Assembly: GCF_030908545.1 (NCBI RefSeq)
Contig: NZ_CP133083.1
Span: 1,116,001-1,180,000 of the forward strand
Direction: 5' to 3'
Source of the DNA: Nitrosomonas sp. sh817
Lineage (GTDB): Bacteria > Pseudomonadota > Gammaproteobacteria > Burkholderiales > Nitrosomonadaceae
DNA length: 64,000 nt
Below the pieces are notes generated by a model. It searched no databases. It had not been told where the DNA came from and saw only the letters and a program-made list of their open reading frames with translations. Below, piece by piece: positions 1-8,050 of the stretch. Both the position numbers and the translations under genes were made by a program. Each line of letters begins with the position of its first letter. Position 1 is the first letter of the stretch.

Positions 1-232
1 TCTTTATTAGTTTGGCTCGAGATCTAATTTTAAAAAATTAGATTGGAACTAAAAATCATAAGCCTGAATACGATATTCCTACTACTTGATTAAATTTCTT
101 TATAAAAATAAGTTGAAGATCTTAAATGCAAGATTTAACTGTTGAGATTTGTACTAAACAACCACCGGCTAAAGCCGGTGGGTTTGAGTTACGGACTGAA
201 AGTCCGGATACGCGTCGACTAAACGACGCGTC

Positions 233-664
233 TTATTCCGGCTCCATTTTAAAATTGTCGTTTGGATTTGGCTCAAAATGATGCTCCAAGTATTGTTTGA
301 TCATCTCTTCTGTCATCTGACCTACTGTCACGCAGAAATACCCTCGCGCCCAAAAATGCCTTCCCCAGTACCGCTTCTTCAAGTGAGGAAATTCTTCAAA
401 CAGATAGCTCGATGTTCGTCCTTTTAGCCGCCTCATGATCTCACTCGGAGCCATCTCCGGCGGACAACTCACCAGAATATGCACATGATCCTTACTTACT
501 ACACCCTGTACAATTCTCATTTCAAATGCTTCACACGTCTGACGAACCAACTCTCGTACTCGTTCTGCTACTTCTCCCTTCAGAATCTTATATCTATACT
601 TCGTTACCCATACAAAATGATATTCAATCTGATAAACCGTATGACTTCCATATCTATAATCCAT
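233..664 (-). CDS. tnpA: IS200/IS605 TnpA-like Y1 transposase
   Basis: A small HUH single-strand transposase of about 143 residues that cuts and rejoins element ends through a tyrosine. The HUH pair is visible as DHVHIL near residue 60, and the catalytic tyrosine lies in the C-terminal helix (MIKQYLEHH). The start at 664 is preferred over the ATG at 685, because an AGGAGG ribosome site lies between the two ATGs, six bases before the second. It differs from the copy at 53317 by two adjacent bases (Met-Arg against Ile-Gly). No tnpB or guide-RNA gene accompanies it. Confidence 0.9.
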   Translation of the reverse strand: MDYRYGSHTVYQIEYHFVWVTKYRYKILKGEVAERVRELVRQTCEAFEMRIVQGVVSKDHVHILVSCPPEMAPSEIMRRLKGRTSSYLFEEFPHLKKRYWGRHFWARGYFCVTVGQMTEEMIKQYLEHHFEPNPNDNFKMEPE

Positions 665-683
665 GCCACACCTCCTGTGTGGC
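665..683 (-). promoter_or_regulatory. Hairpin that hides the tnpA ribosome site
   Basis: A perfect 7-bp stem (GCCACAC/GTGTGGC) directly abuts the tnpA start codon, and its 5-base loop carries the AGGAG core of the ribosome site. Translational damping through such structures is known for IS200. Here the stem and loop are read directly; the regulatory effect is inferred. Confidence 0.6.
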
Positions 684-732
684 ATATTCTCGCAGCTAAA
701 GCTGACCGGCTGAAGCCGGTGGTTTTAACCTT

Positions 733-1977
733 ATGATGGACAATAAAACTTATATGAAAATTTCTAACCTTAAAACCACGAGTGATGGAAATAATATAAA
801 GCTTTCAGCAATTGTCGATAGCGAACAATTGGGGAATAAGGAGCTTTGGTTTTCTATTCCTAAGAAATATGAACAAGGTCTGTGCAAAAGTAGAATGGAT
901 GGTTTTTTAGTGGGTATGCTGTTTCCCGCGATGCGGCATGGGGAAAATATTCATGTCGAAGGCTGCATATCCGCGCAACTATTATCCAATTTAAATCAAT
1001 ACGTAATTCCAATGCTGATGACATTTCTTCCAGCATGTAAGCGGATAATGATAACTGCAGTTGAAACCAGTACGGAGCGCTTCGATTGTTCGGGGGTGGG
1101 GACTGGTTTTTCAGGTGGAGTTGATTCGTTCTGCACATTTTTTGATCATTACGAATTGGAAAATAATACTGAGAATCGGATCAATAGTTTGATTTTTCTA
1201 AACGTGGGTTCCAATGGTCCAGGGCGTACGGATGAGGAATTGATGGCCGCTTACAACAAGTTTTGCAGTCGATATGCGTATCTACGTAAATTTCCAGAAG
1301 AGCTTGGCTTAGATTTTATTCCTTTAGACTCGAATCTGCATTCTTTTCATCCTTGGGGGCACCAATTAACGCATTCATTGACAACAATATCGGCTGTGCT
1401 GGTTATGCAAAATATATATCGAAAATATTTTTATGCCTCGGGCGGGTTATCTTATCTGGAATTATATAAATTTCATGATCTCTTATTGAAGAAAGATACT
1501 GCATTGATTGATCCGATGTTGTTACCGTTACTTTCGACAGAATCATTAGCTTTTGTTTCTGATGGTACACAATTTACACGTGTAGAAAAGATTCTCCGAA
1601 TCATAGATTATGAACCCGTGCAGCGTTATTTAAATGTATGCGTTCATGATAGTGAGTCCCATGAGAATTGTTCGGTATGCAGCAAATGCTGCCGAACACT
1701 GATGACTCTTAATTCGATAGGAAAGCTAGAAACATTTTCTCAATTGTTTGATATCGGAAAATATAAGAAGCGCGCTGAATTCCTATATCTTTGCCAACAG
1801 GTTGTACTTCAGAATAAAGACCCATTTGCACGAAATAGCATTAAGCTGGCAAAAAAGAACAATGTCAAGTTGCCCTCCTTTGTGGTCAGCTATCTTTTAG
1901 TTTTGCTGATTAACTTTACCCGGGCTTGGATTCCGCCAACTATTTCTTCCAAAATTAAATCATTCTTAACAACTTGA
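733..1977 (+). CDS. PP-loop ATPase-like protein of the exopolysaccharide cluster
   Basis: The protein has about 414 residues with an SGGVDS nucleotide-binding loop near residues 127-132, the signature of PP-loop (N-type) ATP pyrophosphatases such as QueC and AsnB. A Cys cluster (CSVCSKCC) near residue 313 could bind metal. I do not recognise a named family or substrate. The first seven codons lie inside the IS200 end (up to 747), so the native start may be the ATG at 754 or may have been lost. No ribosome site is visible before either. The gene is followed after 20 bases by the flippase gene, so it is probably part of the same operon, now cut off from its original upstream region by the IS. 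Confidence 0.7.
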   Translation: MMDNKTYMKISNLKTTSDGNNIKLSAIVDSEQLGNKELWFSIPKKYEQGLCKSRMDGFLVGMLFPAMRHGENIHVEGCISAQLLSNLNQYVIPMLMTFLPACKRIMITAVETSTERFDCSGVGTGFSGGVDSFCTFFDHYELENNTENRINSLIFLNVGSNGPGRTDEELMAAYNKFCSRYAYLRKFPEELGLDFIPLDSNLHSFHPWGHQLTHSLTTISAVLVMQNIYRKYFYASGGLSYLELYKFHDLLLKKDTALIDPMLLPLLSTESLAFVSDGTQFTRVEKILRIIDYEPVQRYLNVCVHDSESHENCSVCSKCCRTLMTLNSIGKLETFSQLFDIGKYKKRAEFLYLCQQVVLQNKDPFARNSIKLAKKNNVKLPSFVVSYLLVLLINFTRAWIPPTISSKIKSFLTT

Positions 1978-1997
1978 ATCAGAATTAGGTTATTACA

Positions 1998-3560
1998 TTG
2001 AGCGTAGTCAAGCAGATTATACGCAATACCTTAAGCGGATGGCTGGCTGTAGGGATTCGCGGGATTCTTGCACTTATTATGGTGCCGTTCCTTCTCAGTC
2101 ATTTAGGCAAAGAAGGGTTCGGATTAATTGGAATACTAAGTGTGATTGTTAGCATGGCTGTTGTGGCGGACTTAGGATTACGTAGCGCACTAGGCCGAGA
2201 ATTAGCCGAACAAGTCGCTCGTAATGATCTGAAAATTTTTAATGAACTGGCAAGTACTGCGTTAGTTCTTTATTTTTTCCTTGCTTGCATATTAGGATTT
2301 ACCGGGTGGTTCCTAGCACCTTGGATTGTTGATTTCTTAAAAGTTTCAGAAGCGTTACGTGAAGATGCGGTAAATTCAATACAGATTTACGGTACCGTAT
2401 CCGTTATTCTTTCTTTTATTACACCGGTTTTTTCTGCTGCGCTATCAAGCTTTCATCGTTTTGATATTATTAATTCGGTACAATTGATTGTGGGTATCAT
2501 TTCCAGCATTGTACTTTTTGTCGTGATCCCGAATGTTGAGAACCCGCTTTATGGATGGGTAGGGGTCATGCTGGTGTCTGAGGTATTCATTTTATTGCTG
2601 ACGATAGTTTTTTTTCGAAGATTTTGTCGAGGTGTAGAGATTCGTTTTGGTTTTCTGAATGCTCAACGCCTGATTCCATTGTTTCATTTGGGGGGGTATT
2701 TGTACATCATACAACTCGCCCAAACTCTTACTAATACCGCCAATTCGATTGTTTTATCTTTTTTTCTCGGACCTATAGGTGTTGCCTTATACCAACCGGC
2801 TTCAAAGTTGTCGGCAATGTTTAATCCGATAGTCATGACTCTTTCGGAGCAACTTTTTCCACTAACAACAAAATTCCATACAACAGAAAATAAAGAAAAA
2901 CTTCAGGAAACTTTTTTCTGGGGGACGAAATATACTTTATTATTGGGTAGCTTCGTGTCCGTGAGTATTTTTATTTTTTCTGAACCGCTGGCCAGGCTGT
3001 GGCTTTTCGATTCTTTAGGAGAGGATTATATTGTCGTAGCAGAGGTTATGAAGATTTTTGCCATTGTTGATTTGATGACATATGCCTCGGGAACGCAATG
3101 GCCAGTTCTCCTGGGAATGAAGAAACTGAAGTATCTGTCCATTTTGCTGATAGTTACGGCGATTCTAAATATTCTAGTATCGATATACTTTGTTGGTTTC
3201 ACCGCAGTCGGGGTTGTCGGTGTGCTCTATGGCACTATCATTAGTAAATTCATAAGAATAGTATTATTAACATTTTATGTTCTGGAATTACTGAAAGCAC
3301 GGTTCTATGTTTTTTTTCAGCGATCCATCTTGGGGCCTTTAGGTTGTTTATTTTTTCCGGGGCTATGTGCATGGATTTTAGTACATTTTTTTTCGTGCGA
3401 AACGTGGATTGGTTTGTTGTCAATGGTTGCAGTAACTGCTGGATTCTGGATTTTTTGTTTCTGGTTCATCGGGTTGAATTTCAATGAACGTAAGCAAGTA
3501 GTTACCGCGATTAAAAAAAATTTCAGAAAATCTGATTCAAATCCACCCGGCTTGGTTTGA
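1998..3560 (+). CDS. Wzx-type polysaccharide flippase (MATE/MOP superfamily)
   Basis: A very hydrophobic protein of 520 residues with about a dozen membrane segments. It has the Wzx/RfbX pattern: a conserved N-terminal region ending in 'GLRSALGRELAE', and paired helices throughout. Members move lipid-linked repeat units across the inner membrane. The start is TTG at 1998, 20 bases after the preceding gene. Its place at the head of a glycosyltransferase cluster fits export of the polymer unit made by the downstream genes. Substrate specificity cannot be read from sequence. Confidence 0.85.
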   Translation: MSVVKQIIRNTLSGWLAVGIRGILALIMVPFLLSHLGKEGFGLIGILSVIVSMAVVADLGLRSALGRELAEQVARNDLKIFNELASTALVLYFFLACILGFTGWFLAPWIVDFLKVSEALREDAVNSIQIYGTVSVILSFITPVFSAALSSFHRFDIINSVQLIVGIISSIVLFVVIPNVENPLYGWVGVMLVSEVFILLLTIVFFRRFCRGVEIRFGFLNAQRLIPLFHLGGYLYIIQLAQTLTNTANSIVLSFFLGPIGVALYQPASKLSAMFNPIVMTLSEQLFPLTTKFHTTENKEKLQETFFWGTKYTLLLGSFVSVSIFIFSEPLARLWLFDSLGEDYIVVAEVMKIFAIVDLMTYASGTQWPVLLGMKKLKYLSILLIVTAILNILVSIYFVGFTAVGVVGVLYGTIISKFIRIVLLTFYVLELLKARFYVFFQRSILGPLGCLFFPGLCAWILVHFFSCETWIGLLSMVAVTAGFWIFCFWFIGLNFNERKQVVTAIKKNFRKSDSNPPGLV

Positions 3561-3822
3561 TAGCGCTTAAATTCATGGGTAATCTCCCAATTCACATTAT
3601 CAAATTGATACATTATTACACGCTCAAACCTTCTACTAGGAGGAACGATATCGCCATCAAGATGCCTTGACATGATTAATTCTCGTTTGCCCAAAATCTA
3701 GGGGACTCTCTTAAGACAGTATTCTGGTTAATTTTTTGTTGTATCAGATTTGACGATGGCTTAATTCATCCCGACGCTGGTCGGTTTCAAAAAATGAAAT
3801 TCTAAATTATCCTCTTAAAAAT

Positions 3823-4911
3823 ATGATTACTGTAATGCTACTCGGACCAAGTCTAACCGCCGTAAGCGGTGTCAGTACCCATTTGAATCAATTATTGCAA
3901 TCGCCACTTGCTGATGAGTTTAATCTCATTCATTTTCAAGTAGGCGGGGAGGGACGAAACGAAACATCGGTTACCAAGCTAGTTCGTCTATTTCTGAGTC
4001 CTATACAGTTTTCTGCGGAAGTCGTTAATAAAAAACCGCAGATTATTCACTTGAATACCTCGCTAGAGCAAAAAAGCTATTGGCGGGATATTGCGTACTT
4101 GCTGATCGCCAAAGCGTTAAGAAAGAAAGTTGTTTATCAAGTACACGGCGGTGCGTTGCCGCAGGTGTTTTTTAAAAATAGCCGGTTTCTGACAAAAATA
4201 CTTAAATGGGTACTCTTATCGACAGATGTTGTTGTATTACTCTCGCAAGAAGAGTTACATGCTTACCAGGATTTTGTGCGGAATCACAATTTGAAAGTGA
4301 TACCTAACGCAATTGAGATAGGAGAGGATGCTCACTGGAAGGTTGATCTATCTTTGCAAAATAAACCACTACAATTGATATATGTAGGGCGTTTGGCTGA
4401 AGTTAAAGGGATTTTCCAAATTATAGAGGCGTTAGCTTTTGTCCGTGCACAAGGTAGAGATATTCGTTTGGTCATCGCTGGGAGCGGGCCGGATATGAAG
4501 AAGTTGCAAGCTATTGTAAATGATAAGAATCTGAATGCTTATGCTAGCTTTGCCGGCGCAGTGTATGGTGAGGAAAAAGACCGGCTTTGGAGAGAAGCTG
4601 ATTTATTCGTTTTTCCGACATATCATCGAGAGGGGCTTCCTTACGCAGTCCTGGAGAGCATGGCAGCGCGCACTCCGCCGATCGTGAGTCCGGTAGGCGC
4701 TATTCCAGATGTGATGGAAGATGGGGTGCACGGTTATTTTGTTCCATCTCGCGATCCAAAGGCTTTGGCTGAGATAATTGAACGACTGGATGATGATAGG
4801 GCCTTGATCCGCAAAATGGGGCAAGCTTGCAGGGAAAGAATAGAAGATTACTATACAGTGATCAGATTAGCAGAAGACTTTCGTAATCTCTATCGTAATC
4901 TTATGAAATAA
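3823..4911 (+). CDS. Glycosyltransferase family 4 (GT-B)
   Basis: A 362-residue GT-B enzyme. The N-terminal half has the glycine-containing loop of the acceptor domain (SGVSTHLNQLL). The C-terminal half has the donor-binding pattern, with YVGRLAEVKG near residue 188 and the EX7E-type motif in HREGLPYAVLE near residue 268. It should transfer a sugar from a nucleotide-activated donor to a lipid-linked intermediate on the cytoplasmic face. A 260-bp gap before it contains no convincing gene. Donor and acceptor are unknown. Confidence 0.88.
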   Translation: MITVMLLGPSLTAVSGVSTHLNQLLQSPLADEFNLIHFQVGGEGRNETSVTKLVRLFLSPIQFSAEVVNKKPQIIHLNTSLEQKSYWRDIAYLLIAKALRKKVVYQVHGGALPQVFFKNSRFLTKILKWVLLSTDVVVLLSQEELHAYQDFVRNHNLKVIPNAIEIGEDAHWKVDLSLQNKPLQLIYVGRLAEVKGIFQIIEALAFVRAQGRDIRLVIAGSGPDMKKLQAIVNDKNLNAYASFAGAVYGEEKDRLWREADLFVFPTYHREGLPYAVLESMAARTPPIVSPVGAIPDVMEDGVHGYFVPSRDPKALAEIIERLDDDRALIRKMGQACRERIEDYYTVIRLAEDFRNLYRNLMK

Positions 4912-4944
4912 ATAATTTTTATTGTCAAGAGGAAGAGTATTCCA

Positions 4945-6819
4945 ATGTGCGGTATCTCGGGATTTATAGGATCGCTTACCAATCGTATCGATTTTTCTGG
5001 CGTTTTGCGAAAAATGTCCGGCAAAATTAGTCATCGAGGTCCGGATGATGATGGATTCCTAGAAACCACAACTCGAGATAGCCGCTATCGGATAGGTCTG
5101 GCACATCGCCGTTTATCGATTATAGATTTATCAACCGGACATCAACCCATCGGGAATGAAGATGGTAGTGTCCAGATTATATTTAACGGTGAGATTTACA
5201 ATTATCACTCATTACGTGAGGAATTAATTGCTTGCGGCCATCAGTTTGTAACTGCTTCCGACACTGAAACAATCGTGCATGCTTATGAACAATGGGGTGA
5301 ACGTTGCGTGGAATATTTTCGTGGCATGTTTGCTTTTGCTATCTGGGATGCGCGTCATGAGCGGCTTTTTCTTGCGCGTGATCGTTTTGGCAAGAAACCG
5401 CTATTTTTATATGAAGCGAATGACGTTTTGTTGTTTGCTTCCGAAATCAAGTCGCTGCTTACTTTCCCGGGAGTTAATGTTGAAGTGGAGCCGGAAGCAG
5501 TTTGGGACTATTTAATGTATCGCTATGTGCCAGCGCCCAATACATTATTTCGGGGGATACGCAAGTTAATGCCGGGTTGCTATGCGGTTTGGGAAAAAGG
5601 CAAATTAACCGAACGGCAATATTATCAACCTCCGGATCGTGAAGCGTTTTCTGAAATACCCTTACCTGCGGATCCAGTGGGAGCTTTTCTTGATAAGCTC
5701 GATGAAGCTGTGAAGATTCGAATGATTTCCGATGTGCCGTTTGGTGCGTTCTTGTCTGGGGGTATAGATTCATCGGCGGTGGTGGGGCTCATGTCGCGTC
5801 ATTCTTCGCAGCCCGTCAAGACTTTCTCGGTTGGATTCTTGGAATCGAAATATAGTGAGCTGGCATACGCTGGGACGATCGCTGGTCAATTTAAGACCGA
5901 CCATCATGAGTTGGTTGTTTCACAGGAACATCTTATCGAACATTTGCCGGCATTGGTCCGCTTTCGTGACGCACCCGTTGCCGAACCTTCTGATATACCC
6001 ATTTACCTATTGGCGAAAGAAGCCAGACAATCCGTCAAAATGGTGCTCACGGGAGAGGGAGCCGATGAATTTCTGGGAGGATATCCCAAGCATGTTTACG
6101 AACGGTATTCGGCTTGGTATCAGAAAATACCGGGTTTCGCTCGTCATGGCATCATTGAACCATTAGTTCAGGCGCTTCCCTATCGTTTCCGGCGTGCTAA
6201 AACCGCGATCGTTAACTTAGGTTTGGAACATTTCGAAGAACGGATGCCTCGCTGGTTTGGCGCGTTATCCGAAGCTGAAAGAAAGGATTTAGTCGCGATG
6301 CCGCACCCGCGAGCTCTTTTAAACGAAGTACAGTTTAATTCATCTTCTGAAAGTAGTGCGTTGCGGCGTATCTTGTATTTTGATCAAACCAGCTGGCTGC
6401 CCGATAATTTGCTGGAACGCGGTGATCGGATGACTATGGCTGCTTCTTTGGAAGCACGGATGCCATTTATGGATCATGAGTTAGCGGCTTTTGTATCAAA
6501 CTTACCCGACAATTTCCGTGTCCGCGGTCATCAAACAAAATGGATATTGCGCGAGGCGATGAAACGGATATTACCGCCCAAGATCCTGGAACGCCCCAAA
6601 GTGGGATTCCGCGTGCCGGTTAATGAATGGTTCCAAGGGCCGATGCGTGATTATTTATACGAACATTTAACCGGAACTGCATCGATCACGCGAAATTATT
6701 ATCAAATGAAAAAACTTGAAAAGGTTTTAGCGGATCATGCGGCGGGTCGCCAAAACCACGAAAAGCTGCTGTGGAGTCTGCTTAATCTCGAAATCTGGCA
6801 TCGTCAGTATTTGAGATAA
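4945..6819 (+). CDS. asnB: Asparagine synthase-like amidotransferase of EPS/PEP-CTERM type
   Basis: A 624-residue class II glutamine amidotransferase. The catalytic Cys2 follows the initiator (MCGISGF), the glutaminase domain has SHRGPDD, and the synthetase domain has the PP-loop SGGIDSS near residue 270. Full length for AsnB (about 600-640). Paralogues within exosortase-linked polysaccharide clusters are thought to amidate a sugar acid rather than make free asparagine. That role is inferred from the neighbours here (uronic-acid dehydrogenase, glycosyltransferases). It is 33 bases after the GT4 gene, with an AAGAGGAAGAG stretch before the ATG as ribosome site. Confidence 0.9.
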   Translation: MCGISGFIGSLTNRIDFSGVLRKMSGKISHRGPDDDGFLETTTRDSRYRIGLAHRRLSIIDLSTGHQPIGNEDGSVQIIFNGEIYNYHSLREELIACGHQFVTASDTETIVHAYEQWGERCVEYFRGMFAFAIWDARHERLFLARDRFGKKPLFLYEANDVLLFASEIKSLLTFPGVNVEVEPEAVWDYLMYRYVPAPNTLFRGIRKLMPGCYAVWEKGKLTERQYYQPPDREAFSEIPLPADPVGAFLDKLDEAVKIRMISDVPFGAFLSGGIDSSAVVGLMSRHSSQPVKTFSVGFLESKYSELAYAGTIAGQFKTDHHELVVSQEHLIEHLPALVRFRDAPVAEPSDIPIYLLAKEARQSVKMVLTGEGADEFLGGYPKHVYERYSAWYQKIPGFARHGIIEPLVQALPYRFRRAKTAIVNLGLEHFEERMPRWFGALSEAERKDLVAMPHPRALLNEVQFNSSSESSALRRILYFDQTSWLPDNLLERGDRMTMAASLEARMPFMDHELAAFVSNLPDNFRVRGHQTKWILREAMKRILPPKILERPKVGFRVPVNEWFQGPMRDYLYEHLTGTASITRNYYQMKKLEKVLADHAAGRQNHEKLLWSLLNLEIWHRQYLR

Positions 6820-6846
6820 TCATTAAATGACAAACCGGTTATCTAA

Positions 6847-7905
6847 ATGAAAGATACGAAATCGAATTATTATATACCGTCACTGGACGGGATGCGGGCC
6901 GTTGCAGCAATGCTGGTCTTTGTATCGCATGCGGGTTGGCCGCATCTCATACCGGGTGGATTCGGAGTAACGATTTTTTTCTTTTTAAGTGGCTATTTAA
7001 TAACCACGCTTCTACGTAGAGAGTATGAAAGTACTGGATCTATTAACTTCAAGAATTTCTTTTTGCGGCGCGCGTATCGTATTTTTCCTCCTTTATATAT
7101 TGTTTTATTCTTAATTGCACTATTGGCATTTGTAGGCGTAGTTGAGCATCAAATGCAACCCTGGGCGGTGATTTCACAGATTTTTTATTGGACGAATTAC
7201 TATATTATTTTTTATGGAAAAGACCATTTGGTGCCGGCTACGGCAATTTATTGGTCTCTTGCCATTGAAGAGCATTTCTATTTGATTTTTCCATTTCTTT
7301 TTACGTTTGCCATTCGTAAGTACTCATATGCAAAAGCGGCTATGATATTTGTTGTAATTTGTATTTTTGTGCTAATTTGGCGTTGCTGGCTGGTTTGGGA
7401 AGTGGGTGTGCCTCCAATTCATACCTATTATGCGACGGACACTCGTTTTGACTCGCTATTGTTTGGATGCATTATGGGGGTATGGAGAAACCCGATGATG
7501 GATGACACTCAGAAGTTTAGTGATTGGACCAGCTATTTAGTACTTTGTGTAGCAATTGCGGTATTGTTGTTTTGTTTGATATGGCGAGATGTTTTTTTTC
7601 GAGAGACTTTTCGCTATACCCTTCAGGGTGTAGCTTTATTTCCAATTTTCTGGCTGGCAATCCGCCATCCTGACTGGTTGATATTCAAATGGCTCAACTG
7701 GCGACCTGTGCGTTTTTTTGGAGTCATTTCTTATACTTTTTATCTCATTCATGTTTTTTTGTTGGCGATAGTGGATCGTTTTGTCGATTCAGATCATCTG
7801 ACACGATTGATATTTAGTTTTGTTTTGACGGTTTTATTTTCCGCTTTAATGTTTTATTTGGTTGAACGTCCAATCGCGGGTCTGAGGCGACGTTTGCATA
7901 ATTAA
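6847..7905 (+). CDS. Acyltransferase 3 family membrane protein (OafA-like)
   Basis: A 352-residue integral membrane protein with about ten helices. It opens with the family signature around 'LDGMRAVAAMLVFVSHAG', and the His in that segment is the likely catalytic base. Members O-acylate, usually O-acetylate, exported polysaccharides. No SGNH domain follows, so this is the membrane-only form. It starts 27 bases after asnB and is probably co-transcribed. The likely role is acetyl decoration of the polymer made by this cluster. Confidence 0.88.
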   Translation: MKDTKSNYYIPSLDGMRAVAAMLVFVSHAGWPHLIPGGFGVTIFFFLSGYLITTLLRREYESTGSINFKNFFLRRAYRIFPPLYIVLFLIALLAFVGVVEHQMQPWAVISQIFYWTNYYIIFYGKDHLVPATAIYWSLAIEEHFYLIFPFLFTFAIRKYSYAKAAMIFVVICIFVLIWRCWLVWEVGVPPIHTYYATDTRFDSLLFGCIMGVWRNPMMDDTQKFSDWTSYLVLCVAIAVLLFCLIWRDVFFRETFRYTLQGVALFPIFWLAIRHPDWLIFKWLNWRPVRFFGVISYTFYLIHVFLLAIVDRFVDSDHLTRLIFSFVLTVLFSALMFYLVERPIAGLRRRLHN

Positions 7906-8050
7906 TCCATTATCAATTTATATTCTGTGAACCTTAAGTGTTTGCTAGCAAAATGTACCAGAGAATTCATTTAAACCTTTTACCAAAGAGTCAATGATCT
8001 GTTACTGTCATAGCAGTCTCATTTAAAAACATTGGCTACTATTAATCAAT
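7906..8050. other. Short intergenic gap, no gene seen
   Basis: 145 bases with lower GC than the flanking genes. No hairpin with a U-run and no consensus promoter stood out. It may carry an internal promoter for the heparinase-like gene, but nothing in the sequence proves it. Confidence 0.3.

Larger units (their letters stand above)
152..747 (-). mobile_element. IS200/IS605-family element, copy 1
   Basis: The 596-bp segment reappears inverted at 53234-53829, which fixes both ends: identity stops at base 152 on one side and at base 747 on the other. It holds a single Y1 transposase gene. There are subterminal hairpins rather than terminal inverted repeats: a 9-bp stem at 162-181 at the transposase 3' side, and a GC-rich imperfect hairpin around 700-725 at the 5' side. 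No target duplication is seen, as expected for a single-strand peel-and-paste element. The transposase-proximal end runs into the first codons of the next gene. Confidence 0.9.
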
